DNA of 64,000 nt, taken from NCBI GenBank assembly GCA_032622095.1, contig CP136064.1:249459827-249523826 (forward strand). Reading direction: 5' to 3'. A model generated the notes under the pieces. That model searched no databases. It was not told the DNA's origin and saw only the letters and a list, made by a program, of their open reading frames with translations. Source of the stretch: Siphonodentalium dalli. Its lineage: Eukaryota; Mollusca; Scaphopoda; Gadilida; Siphonodentaliidae. Position numbers and translations under genes: made by a program. Below are positions 45,426 through 57,181 of this stretch, piece by piece. The number at the start of each line of letters is the position of its first letter. Within the stretch, counting starts at the first letter, position 1.

Positions 45426-46710
45426 AGACGAAATTATCATTGGACAATCCCGGATTCAAACACATTTCGTGTGTTGAGATAATTTAGACACACGCCGAGC
45501 TGGTGATGATCCTAACACTAACTTGAATTATGACACGGATAACAAGAAAACCCGAATTTCAAAGTATTTTCCGCTACAAGACGATTAACTAAATCACCGG
45601 AAACGAAAATTGAGCCCGAATTAAAACAAAATGGCCGTAATGCTGATAAAGATGAGCCGTGACACCTCAAAATCGAATTATGACCTGTATGTTGTGACAG
45701 TGAACCCACATACCGAATTACATTCCATTCAGTTCAGTGGAACTAAAGTCACCATCCGGAAACGAGATATGAACGGACAGACAGATGGCGATACGGACGG
45801 ACAGACCAAAACAATACGTCCCGTTTTTAAAACGTCGCTCAAAATTTGTTTGCTGAAAATTTTAATTTCATAACAATCTCAAATTGTTGGTATACAATCT
45901 GGGGTTTTACTCTTTCTTTACTGAATGGATTCTCCCACCAGTTATGAATGCATACTAGTATAGTATATTGGAATGGTCTATTCTTAATTGAAGGTGTGTT
46001 CAGGAAATATAAGCAGACGACAGATAGACAAACATATAATACAAGTGCTAAATTTCTAAATTCAACAGTTTGTTGAACTTATTATCTGAATATTTCCTAA
46101 AGGAATTACGCGCCATTGATTATTTAGTAAGTGTTTATTTTAGATAAAATTTGAAATTGTCCTCCATCAACATGCAGAGCGATAACGTCCAGCGTCAAAG
46201 ACACGATTTAACCATGTCACCGTGTCACGCTTCCGTGATTGGCCAAATACACATACAATGTGGGGAATCACGTGGTATTGATGTTGGTTAGTACCACGCA
46301 TTCAACATGTGCAAACGCACAAACACATAGTATATGAGGAACTGACACAAAACATAGCATTTTGACTGTTTCGGGGGTTTCGTAAAATACACAAGTTCAT
46401 ACATGTACACCTAGGAGAATCCTTCGACTGCATGACAACTTTGGTCAGAAAGTTACAGCAAACGACTGTGAGTTTGGAGGTATCAGCTTGTTCGAAAAGT
46501 ATAGTATAGCATTTGCTCGTAGCTGCCAAGATACTGTCTAATATATCATCCTATAGTTTATTACCTTTCCTTCGTTTCTTGTCGCGACTGCGATCGCCTC
46601 GGCAATTTTGAATGCGTGATACTCATCAACTCGAAACCAAGTGATTCCCCACCTTGACACAGCAACAACTTATGTATTACTATGTTTCCACACATATTCA
46701 TTATAAGTCG
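45426..46710. other. Intergenic; 'gacggacagac' repeat tail at 45620-45835
   Basis: 45770-45805 has 'gaacggacagacagatggcg' and 'acggacggacagac', a simple-repeat tail often seen at the end of invertebrate non-autonomous repeats. No gene recognised elsewhere. Confidence 0.4.
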
Positions 46711-47600
46711 GATTCCTTATGTCGAAAAAAGTGGTCGCGCGTTTTCGGAATGTTAAAAGCGATATGAGAACGGTTTCTATACCACCAGTGTGTCTATTTT
46801 CAGAATCTACTTGTTTCCAGCTTGATATTTTAGTGGAAACAGGTTTGTGTGGGGCTTTTGTTTGTGTACCCCTCTATTTTGTTCGCGTCCACCTGGTAAT
46901 AAAAACATGCTATTACGCATAGCAAGTTCGGTAAGTGGCTTTCTTTGTTCCCGGAAATCGAAAAACATGGAGAGATCTTGACACAAATTGCATAATTACA
47001 TATCTTAATGTGAAATTTCATCATAAAATCATCAGATGAATTGTATTTATGACTGCATTTTCAATTTTCTTTCCCAAATATTAAGGTATTGTATATTCTT
47101 AAAATATCAGCTACATCACATATAGACGAAAATGAACAATCTACAAGGATATCTTGATCATATGTCACAAACAAAACTTCGATACATCAATTTTTGATAA
47201 AGATATTACAGAAAAGCTAACCCTACCCCCACCCTCGCTGATTTCACAAATCAGATTCCTTTGGGTGAAAAAATCGGTCGCGCAATTTCGGAATGTCAAA
47301 GACGACATATGAACGGTTTATTTATCAATAGCGTGTCTACTTTCAGAGTTTGCCTGTGTCCAATTGAAATTTTATTGGAAAAAGTGTTTTTGGACTGTTT
47401 TAAGAATTTAAAGAGCGTTTACTTATTATGCAGATATTAATCCTCATAACTAACCTTCGGTGGACTGTGCGAGTTTAAATTAACAAAGTTATCAAATATG
47501 GTGGTCTACTTTCAGAGTTTACTTATTTCCAGTCTGACATTTTAGTGGAAACAAATTGTTTGGACGGTTTTAAGAATTTAAAGAGCGTTCCCTGATTATA
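46711..47600 (+). repeat. Three subterminal direct units of the 46.7-kb element
   Basis: Units at 46711, 47245 and about 47505 share 'ggtcgcgc.ttttcggaatgt', 'gtgtctactttcagagttt', 'tttccag.ttgatattttagtgg' and, in units 2 and 3, 'ttttaagaatttaaagagcg'. The first unit is also the left TIR. Confidence 0.7.
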
Positions 47601-49139
47601 CACATATTAATCCTGATTATACACACATTAACTAACATGATTAGTCTTATCATGAAGACTCTGAAATGTATTTTTGAGAATATTGGTGCCGTCAGATAAA
47701 TCTCCGCGGGTACAGTACTACAGTTGCGATCAAAAGTTAACGTTAAACCCTATAGAGAGTTTGAGAATTTACTCAAATGTTTACAGTGATGGAACTTAAT
47801 GGCTATCATATATGCATGGCTCTTACATGTAATCTACTGTAACTACATGTGATTTTACAAAAGAAACTTGCAATACAGTCAGGCAACCATATACAGTAGT
47901 TGATACAAATATTGGTTCACATCAATCATATACAACCACGTGCTTCGGTGATAATGTCCACTATTCTATAAATGTAATGTTTATCAAGACTAAAGTTTCA
48001 GGATGTCGTTGTAAATTGATTGATGGTGTTTTTCATCAATTGACAAAATTAATGTTTATTGCCAGGATGAAGTACCGCAAAATACGGAGTTGTGTGCTAA
48101 CACATCTGTGAGTCATATTTATGTAAGTGTCAACCACTGATTGTTAAAATTGTTCGGTCATGTATAGGTTTTTTTTTTATATTTTCATGCCAAGCTATGG
48201 TGTTTATGGATCATTCTGTTTTAGTATTAAATTTGGAGAAAAACGACCAACATCAATGTAACAACTACAACAACTCATCTATGCCAATGATATGTTTAGC
48301 TATGCATGTGAATAGGCTGGTATTGTTTCAAATTTTCATATGTATTGCTAAATATTGCTGGGCATAGATGGTTGTTCTATAACTCCTGATCGGGTTTATC
48401 CAAATTGGGAGTTTAAATTATGTTCATCTGATGATAAAGAAGACACTTTCTCCGTCCACTCGATACATCCCCCGGATACATGTTTCACATACTAAATTAA
48501 CATCTTAGTCAACATAACAATTCACGCCTCAAATCCTTTGCCACAAGAATAAAAATAAATTGTCAGTATAAATAGCAAGAAATCTCTGGACACTTTCTAA
48601 AAGAGAATGTATTTATAAGAAGACATATATGTGCATTATGTAGTAGGCCTTATATATTGTACAACACATTAATACGCACGTGACACAGTGCGGGGACAAT
48701 AATGTGTCGAAGAGCATAGTTGATGGGACCCTTCCATCATCCTTCATAATGTATCATGACTCCATCTGTTGTGAACAAACCATCGACTTAGGCATAATGG
48801 GTCGTTCTGCCCCATATGATAAACTTGGCTTTGAACCGATCACCACTGGGCCGTGGTATTTCCCCAGTAAATTAGATAGTGTTTATAGTCGAATGGTATT
48901 GGTTATGTTCAAATGGTGACACAGATATGAAACTGTACATGTTTGTGCCCTATGGGCCATTGATCATCATAAGATCGAGAAACTTAGTCTAGGCGACTAC
49001 CGGGAACTCACTGGAAATTGCAATTATAGCTTATATATAGGGTCGTAATTCAATGCCAGTTCTTACGTTTTTGATGAAGATAATACCAAAATGTGAAATT
49101 TGAGATATACCTGGCCGTCATAGTGAACCAAATGTCTTA
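47601..49139. other. Interior of the 46.7-kb element, no gene recognised
   Basis: The longest plus-strand frame (79 codons at 48680) shows no domain. AT-rich with no repeated structure visible. Confidence 0.4.
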
Positions 49140-49175
49140 ATTGAGGTGAGCAACGGTTGCTAATCAAATACCACA

Positions 49176-49356
49176 ATGATGTACTAATCATTCATTGGTA
49201 TTGCCTTAATTTAGCCAGTGTCTAATCACATGGTGCTGGTTTTGTTCAAAGTTGGGCACATGTATGTTAGACATACATGTGCCCAACTTTGAACAAAATC
49301 AGCACCATGTGATTAGACACTGGCTAAATTAAGGCAATACCAATGAATGATTAGTA
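49176..49356. repeat. Near-perfect 181-bp palindrome
   Basis: Arms of about 85 bp: 'gtactaatcattcattggta' through 'cacatgtatg' pair with 'catacatgtg' through 'taccaatgaatgattagtac', with a loop of only a few bases near 49267 and only one or two mismatches. A looser extension ('gcaacggttgctaatca' at 49149 against 'tagtaacggttactaagc' at 49358) suggests the original element was longer. Confidence 0.9.
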
Positions 49357-49569
49357 CATAGTAACGGTTACTAAGCACCTACTCGGAATTTTCAGGAAAA
49401 TGCAACTATAGTTGATATATATTTACTCATTAAGATCTACTTTAGTTGAAATTCGAATTGACTTGATTTTCACAGCTATACACGAAGCGTGGAGATTAAT
49501 TGTGGTTAGAATATTGATGGTGAATGTTGGGTTTCAGTCGCTTTCTGAAGTTCGCCAAATGTAACCGGC

Positions 49570-49590
49570 GTGGGGGGGGGGGGGGCTGAA
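49570..49590. repeat. G12 run
   Basis: A pure G tract in otherwise AT-rich sequence, as in the other homopolymer tracts of this window. Confidence 0.6.
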
Positions 49591-50109
49591 AGCAACGTAC
49601 GCCTATACCGCTACAGTAAAGATCTCAGCTGCACCGATATGTCCATTTATCAGTAGCACAAATCCTGTGAAAACACAGATTTTCCCAGTGTATGTGGGAC
49701 AGACTCCGATTACAACGATTGAGTTAATGACAATGAACAACTACCATATATACCTATGTATTTGTGACACTACATCCCGTTATGATCAACGATGTGGCGT
49801 CAAAAACTAGTCAGTGGACAACAAGACAGACAAGTATCAAATAAAACAATAACTTAATATGTAATCACATCGTGAAACTTCAGTCTTGTTGTGAATATTT
49901 TCGTTTGATTCAATAGACTGATATTATCGAAATTACAAAACCATTCTACGCTTACTTTTGCCAATTACTGTATCTTGAGGCATAACTATATCATATATTG
50001 CATCCATTAAATCACGGATAGTTATAGTGGGTCAAACACGAGTGTTAATCTTCATATATAGTTGCGCACGATTGCCAATAAGTGATATCACAATCAACGT
50101 TTGAGCATA

Positions 50110-50460
50110 ACACGAAATTCTCCATTGGGTTCAGTGTTAAATTTTGATCTCAACTGTAGCCAGCAAGAATCATCTGATCACATCCATTCTTTTTTAAACT
50201 ACGTCTATGTTGCATACATAGTATTTTTTAAAGGAATACCAGTACGCGCATATCATCATACGCAAAATGGCGCCATTTATTCAAAGTACTAAAATCTCCA
50301 TAGGGTTCAGTGTTAAATTTTGATCACAACTGTAGCCAACAATAATGAACCGATCACATCAAAATTTTCAAAAATATATAAATGGGTCATATATGGTAGT
50401 TTGGATAAGTTTCAAGTCGCACCGATCACCATACGCCAGGTGGCACCGTCTATCATTTTC
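50110..50460 (+). repeat. 173-bp tandem duplication
   Basis: 50116-50230 ('gggttcagtgttaaattttg', 'caactgtagccagcaa', 'atgatcacatcca'-like) recurs at 50289-50400, and downstream phrases ('catcatacgcaaaatggcgc' against 'caccatacgccaggtggcac') follow in the same order. Lies just inside the right TIR. Confidence 0.65.
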
Positions 50461-50632
50461 TGTAAATACGAAACGCTCTCTAAATTATGTTGACCCCGAT
50501 TTAGGACGACCCGCCAAAATTCAAGAATGGAAACAAGTCAATCCTGAAAACACACCAACTAGGCATACAGAATCCGTTTTCAGATCGCTTTTAACAAACC
50601 AAAAATGCAAAATGACATAAGGAATCCGACTA

Positions 50633-52125
50633 GTGGGAGGAGCTTACGGTTGCTGGATACAATGCGCCTATAGCAATAGTTTTATTAGTTCCAGAGCGCT
50701 ACCGATTTGCGCGAACTCATTACGCAATCTAATTGTGTTATCTGTTATCGTGTTCTGGCGATGTCAGCGCAGACATGGAGGTTCTACTTATAGAAATGGT
50801 GATTATTGGGACACACTAAAAGTTGTAGTCCGACCCCGAGACCGAGTCCGGTAAAAGGGGCAGTTGGGAATTTCAATTTCGTTTATTGTCATTTACATAA
50901 TTATGTCAATAATGTTGATTTTTGGTTTGTGATAAGCTATGCCATTTACAAATAAAAGAAATGGAAAAGATAATCTGTAAGTGTTATATTTTAACTTTTA
51001 TCAACATTTTTCGTTCCGCAGCCCACTAAATGTTGTAGTCGGAACCAGCCGAGTCAGCCGCCTGTTTGTTAATTAGGTCCTAATTGTTATTGTTCGGATT
51101 ATGTTGGCGGCTCAAATCAATGGGTGTTTTAGTTCCGACGTGAGCATATGAAACAGTTAGTGAATTATACTCAAAGTACTGTTTATACAGTTGTTTTACA
51201 AGTGAAATTATATCATGCACATGATTGTGTTCTGTTAGAGATGTCGCAGCTGATTAAAGCTCCACTATATTTTATACATGCGTAATCATATGATCTAGAT
51301 GGCGTTACCATTTCTGACTATGGTTTTCTTGTAGCTTATGTATGTCCTCAACTGTGAAATATTCGACGACTATCATGCAACAATGAAAACTGTTATAATC
51401 GTTGATGAATTTCCAACATAATTAACAAATCGACATTTCAATACATTATGATCTGACAACAAAAATGGTGTTTGAAAATAGGCAATCTAATAATGAAAGC
51501 ATGCGTGGATATACATATTAGGGTGAACAAAGAATTAGTAAAGCAGCAAGAGACCGGCCCAGTCGCTGATTGGTGGAAAATATATAATAATTATTTGATT
51601 GAACGGTCGAAAGGTCCATTTGTGAGGCAGAACAAATAAATTGATCCAGTATCGACCATAATGCAAAATGAAGCGTGGATTGACAAACAAAACCGTTTCT
51701 TTAGCGCCGATGATATTTGCGACGCATTTTGAACATTATTTTTATTTTAAGCAAATACTTCCCAGAACAAAACAAGACATAATAATGGCATAATTTGCTT
51801 TATCACATACTTAGGCCCTAAACCCGGCACGCGCAGTGGCGTAAGAGCTTAACGCAATGATGTCGATGTCAATGCCGGAACTTTATTATTATTATAATTA
51901 TAATATAATTATAATCTTCGATTTGTGTTGGGTTATTTAATGTTGACTGTGAGATAAACATTGGTGATAAGGGTGGTTGAACAATTTGTCAACATGAAAA
52001 ACACATTTAAAATTAGACCTATATTTTTTCTTGAAGTTGTCTTTATTTCCCTTTGGTTATAAAGAAATCATTATTGTTTTTCCTTGCTAAAATGTGATTA
52101 TGTGATATAATGGATCTCAAATTCG
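50633..52125. other. Intergenic, no gene recognised
   Basis: About 1.5 kb. An (attata)-rich run lies at 51885-51915. Nothing else supported. Confidence 0.45.
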
Positions 52126-52250
52126 TCACAACTCTATACAAAATTTATCAACCTCGTCCACTAAATTCTATTCGAGCATCGCTAAAGCTCGGCTCGAGTC
52201 GAATTTAGTGGACGAGGTTGATAAATTTTGTATAGAATTGCGACTCATTA
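52126..52250. repeat. Palindrome F, copy 2
   Basis: 'caactctatacaaaatttat' pairs with 'ataaattttgtatagaattg', and 'caacctcgtccactaaattc' with 'gaatttagtggacgaggttg'. The tip is 'gagcatcgctaaagctcggctc'. The arms equal those of 39721-39855, but the tip and outer flank differ. Confidence 0.85.
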
Positions 52251-52544
52251 GATATCCTCGATAAAACAATTATAATAGAGTTTCTTTGATGTCCATGCAT
52301 GCATGTCATTTCACATGATCCTCTACAAACATTCATCCAACATGTACACGTCGAAACTATTCCAGCCACATCTGTCCAGAAAATCAGTCTAAATTTGAGG
52401 TTCTCACATATATCTTATCTTGTATCGCAGTGTAGCTGTCAGCAAAGCGAATCCCAATCCAGAAGTGTGCGATGAACACCCGCCTGTAATTAAAACAATT
52501 AGAAGCTTTAAAATGTCACCTCAAAACGCATAAGCCAGGGACGT

Positions 52545-52640
52545 GGCTAAAGGATCTTCGTTGGGGTGGGACCACCTTGGAATAACTGCACCCCTCCCTT
52601 GCACCAAATGCAGGGAATTATATTAGGACCCCGCCCCCTT
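52545..52640 (+). repeat. Fragment of dispersed repeat C
   Basis: 'gggacgtggctaaaggat', 'gttggggtgggaccaccttg' parallels 32597-32660. Confidence 0.45.
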
Positions 52641-52654
52641 TAATTGGGTTGGAA

Positions 52655-52892
52655 TTTACCAAATGCAGAGAGAGAGAGAGAGAGATATATATATATATAT
52701 ATATGTGTGTAGAGAGAGAGAGATATATATATATATGTGTGTAGAGAGAGAGATATATATATGTGTGTAGAGAGAGATATATATATATGTGTGTGTAGAG
52801 AGAGAGAGAGATATATATATGTGTGTGTAGAGATATATATATATATATGTGTGTAGAGAGAGAGAGATATATATATATGTGTGTAGAGAGAG

Positions 52893-52924
<32 letters not shown>

Positions 52925-53088
52925 AGAGAGAGAGAGATATATATGTGTGTAGAGAGAGAGAGAGATATATATATGTGTGTAGAGAGAGATATATATGTGT
53001 GTAGAGAGAGATATATATATATATATATGTGTGTAGAGAGAGATATATATATGTGTGTAGAGAGAGAGAGATATATATGTGTGTAGAG

Positions 53089-53138
<50 letters not shown>

Positions 53139-53258
53139 AGAGAGAGAGATATATATATATATATGTGTGTGTGTAGAGAGAGAGATATATGTGTGTAGAG
53201 ATATATATATATATGTGTGTAGAGAGAGATATATATATATGTGTAGAGATATATGTTC
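52655..53258. repeat. (GA)n(TA)nGTGTGTA compound microsatellite
   Basis: About 600 bp of 'gtgtgtagagagag' alternating with (at)n runs of variable length. Stop-free frames of 200+ residues on the minus strand, and shorter ones on plus, consist of a short repeated pattern and are not genes. Confidence 0.95.
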
Positions 53259-53560
53259 GCGGAAGCCACATTAGGGAGACATTTGTGTGTAAATAACCCA
53301 CATTAGGGCGACTTTTACATTAGGGCGACTTTTTGTGTGTCCCCCTAATGTTTAGCGTGTTTTTTAAGTGAATTTAACATGCGAATTTATATATTTTTCG
53401 TGTCATGTGTGATCTCTGTGACACTATTATTCACCAACTGTCGATAGTTTTTGCGCGGAATGAATATTTTAATAGATATATGCAATTAAATTATCGGTAG
53501 TGTATATCTGACAGTGTTACAGACCGACATTAGGGGGACCTGGTTTTATTGTGATAAATA
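53259..53560. repeat. 'acattaggg.gac' repeated motif
   Basis: The phrase occurs at about 53269, 53301, 53316 and 53529, with one inverted copy at 53341 ('gtccccctaatgt'). Short and non-coding. Confidence 0.5.
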
Positions 53561-53899
53561 CTGTTAATTTGGGAATATGTTTGCATGACGAAGACTGATT
53601 ATGGGTTATATCTTATAATTAAAACCGCTTACTCAATATCAACTTTTAAAATTCAAAATCCTGAGATATATTTCGATTTACGTATTTTGCGGTGATATTT
53701 TCTACGACACAGGAGATATAGAATTACATCTGAATAAACCATGCATTAAGTAGACAACCACATTGGTCAGTTACTAATGAGGTTTGATATATGGGTAATT
53801 TGGCCCGGAAAATATTATCAGATAGGTCCCATTGACATTAGATGTCCTAAAGGGACAATAACAACGCATTTAACTAACTAATTGATTATAGACCAAAAA

Positions 53900-54935
53900 T
53901 GGTTGCAATCTGGTCGGTGTAAGTTTAAACACTGGGATGACCCATATAGTGCGGTATAGATGCCGTTGACCTCAGACGCCTTTAAGGGTCAAATTTGAGC
54001 AATAAAGAGCGTTCTTTATAAGTTTAAAGTATTTGTAGGAAAATTGGTACAAATGAACCACCCAACTTGATGAATGTCACGCGATAGGCATCTTCGACCC
54101 AAGATGACTTACATGGGTATATAATCAATAAAGAGCGTTTATCATCATTCCAGAAGATATGTGAGAAAATTGGTGACAAAAGTCGAATGACGCAGGGCAT
54201 GTCAAGGGAATGGGTTTGTTGACCTCAAATTATTTAAAGATGCACTAATAATAAGAAATTAAAAGATAAATGTAACTTTATCCGGATGCCGCTGATCTCA
54301 GACGATTTTAATGGACAAATGTGAGCAATAAAGAGCGTTAGTTATAGGCTCAAAGTATAATTTGGGATAACTGGTACAGATGAATCACCCGACCAGGTGG
54401 TTGTCACGCGATAGGCGTCTTTGACCTCAGATGACTTACATGGTCATATAATCAATAAAGAGCGTTTATTTTCATTCCTGAAGATGAGTGGGGGAAATTT
54501 GTGACACAACTGGAATGACGCAGGGCGTGTCAAAGGATTGGGTGTGTTGACCTCACACGATTTAAAGATGCACTAATAATTAGCAATTAAAAGAAAAAAA
54601 TTAACTCTATCCGGATGCCGTTGATCTCAGACGACTTTAATGGGCAAATGCGAGCAATGAAGGCATTCGCTATAGGCTCAAAGTATATGAAGAAAAATTG
54701 GTACAGATGAATCACCCGACCAGGTGATTTCACGTGATAGGCGTCTTTGACCTCAGATGATTTCATTGATATACAATCATTAAAGAGCGTTTATTATTAT
54801 TTCATGGAGATATGTGGAGAAATTGATGCAAAAAAGTGACATGACGCAGGGAATGTCACGGGATTGGTTTTGTTTACCTATAATGGTTTTGAAGAGGCAC
54901 TAATAATCAGCAATTAAGAGATAGTTTAACTTTGG
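53900..54935 (+). repeat. About 325-bp tandem array, three units
   Basis: 'cacgcgataggc.tctt.gacc' at 54083, 54406 and (cacgtgataggc) 54733 marks the period. Each unit has an 'aataaagagcgtt' segment twice, 'gacgcaggg..tgtca' and 'ttaaagatgcactaataat'. Partial units occur at both ends. No open frame is conserved between units. Confidence 0.75.
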
Positions 54936-55627
54936 CTTCGAACAGCTGGGTTCTGTTAAATTACAAGTACCGGGGAGGGCTAAATTTGCATTCGTTATGG
55001 TGATTGATACATGACGGCACACATGCGTGGTGGGCTACATACTGTGAGCGTATCCATCAAAGCAGTCATGAATGGGGTCGACCGATGACACGTCATAGAC
55101 GGTTACGCATTCCAAAAAACGCTTAGCCTACATTTCGGCTAGATTAGTTAAAACTTCAATGACTGTTCACTATAGCAAATCAACATGATTGGGAGAGGGG
55201 TATTGTTAGAATGGATGCGCCACGGTATATTCTAGAAGTCAAGATGTGTCAACCACAGTATACAAGGCCCGTGGTGTTTTCAAAACCACGCGTGGCCAAC
55301 ATTTTAACACGGAAAAAACACGGAAAAATCGCACGTGGTCTTAGCGTCAATGAATACAGAATTGTCAGATAAAATCTTTTATAATAAAAAACAATTTCAT
55401 ATATTGAATTATATATATATATCATATTTGTTTATCTGTGTCTATGGCCTTTATATCCATGTCATGTTTTGTTGTCGCATTTTATTTTAGTTGGCATTAC
55501 TATTTTCTTGTGTTTGTTCATATTACATGTACGATAATGGTTTCGGTAGTTTGTGCGGCGATATCGTGTTCTAACAAATGGCTGAAAAATTGGATATAAC
55601 ATTACAAAGATTCATAAGTTAAAGACA
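54936..55627. other. Intergenic, no gene recognised
   Basis: Nothing identified except an AT microsatellite near 55410. Confidence 0.4.
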
Positions 55628-56012
55628 TATTATGCACTTGTTCGGACGCGTGAAACTGATTAGTTAGTATGCATGCGCTATGCCATGAGGGGATGTATGA
55701 ATTCTACTAACATTGCCGAAAATCTCAAACAAATCGACCGTACCACTTCATAGAAAACATCGTCTGAACTACTATATTATACGCTCAATTGTAAATATTT
55801 ACTTCCCGATTCGGGACGCATCTATCGGCGGTAAATTAACACAAATGATTTCGCCATCGGGGGGTCACTGTATTTAATGCATATATATAAGAATTACGGT
55901 GTGTTCTGTCAATTTGGATATAATATTTGTAAAAATAACTACTTTCAGCAAGATATTCTCCATTTCTATTTCATCACCCTACTGGAGTGTTTCAGATCAC
56001 TTTAAAATATCG
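55628..56012 (+). repeat. Dispersed repeat G, copy 2
   Basis: Same order of phrases as 45085-45425, with a roughly 40-bp longer middle ('tatattatacgctcaattgt'). Confidence 0.7.
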
Positions 56013-57180
56013 AATTTAATGTCCAAAACGTAACTAAAGTTTTAAATTTAAATTAATTTGTTTTGAAAACTGGGATCAAAATTTATATAAATAAAATTTA
56101 GTTTTTCCAAATTTAATTTAAAATGCTCATTTTCAACAATTAATAAAAATTTCAAGAATTGTTAGTATCAAAGTAATTTCATATATATGCACATATGCAT
56201 ATTTTATAGCACACACAATATAACATATTTTTATGAGCAATCGCGGTATATTGGTATCTTTACTTTCTTTGGGCCAATTTTTACAATCGACGGGTTGAAT
56301 TTCGATAAAATTTCCGTTAAATAAAATGATGCTGCCAATCGCACAAAGGAATCACCACGAGAATACCACGCAGCCAAGAACGATTATCGACGATTAACAC
56401 GCATTAAGTAAAGTAATTGCCATGAAAATATAGCAGATAGACTGGGATCGACTACAGAATGGTAACTGTAGCAGTCGTGGCCAGTCCAAAATATGTAAGT
56501 AGAATGACTGCTATCTTCTGAGAAGAACCCATCGTACATGTATATCCCTGGAATTTTCTTCCTAATGTATGGACAAATTAATGCCATATCCGGTATCGGT
56601 ATCTCTTTGATTTCACCTCATCACGCAAGAGGTAATAAATCAGCCAGTGCACAGATGCCACGAACTTGTCGATGCGGCCTCGTTTGTTGTAACTCGATAT
56701 AAGGTTATCAATTAGCCTGATAGAAATTTATCCTGTGTGTGTTCCAATATTGATGTCCAGCTTTATATGTATGAATAGTTTCGTAAATTCCAATCTAAAA
56801 TGCAATTGTACTTGAATTGTGCCAATAGAGACCGATGGTGCTTGTATTTAAACAATTATTGTGTAGTTTTGTGTACGGAAGTACACCAGAGCCGGTAGTA
56901 AGATTATATATATGATTGTACTGATTTGTGTAACCAGTCAGATTTGGCTCCCATTACTCCCAAGTGTCAGAAGCTGTTAATGAATAAAATTATCTTGGAA
57001 TTCAGTTTAGTACTACTGGTAAATTCATACATGGTTCACAGCATGAGACGTTTCCGTTGCGCGCGAAGCCACCTCGCGCGATTTAAATGGGACGGACTGG
57101 CCTCATTTCGGTTTAGGGAAGAGTTTAACACACCAGATGGTCTGGGCAATTTGCGAAAAATACTTGAAGATTAAGAAAGC
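56013..57180. other. Intergenic, no gene recognised
   Basis: Open frames at 56384-56587 (-) and 56926-57174 (+) have no domain. The latter runs straight into the palindrome at 57182 without a defined end of its own. Confidence 0.4.
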
Positions 57181-57181
57181 T

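Larger units (their letters stand above)
46711..50632. mobile_element. 3.9-kb TIR-bounded element without recognisable gene
   Basis: GTCGGATTCCTTATGTC at the left end recurs as its exact complement at the right end (50616-50632). Matching continues inward for about 160 bp ('gttaaaagcgat.tga.aacgg', 'gacttgtttcca', 'aattta.agagcgttt'). On the left the terminal unit is repeated in direct orientation at 47245-47420 and again, shortened, at 47505-47595. The interior shows no transposase and contains a nested palindrome (49176-49356). It is probably a non-autonomous DNA transposon; no target duplication could be fixed. Confidence 0.65.

Noticed and set aside
52618-53301. 200+ residue Ile/Tyr/Ser-rich frames on both strands
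   Set aside because: Direct translation of the (GA)n(TA)n microsatellite.
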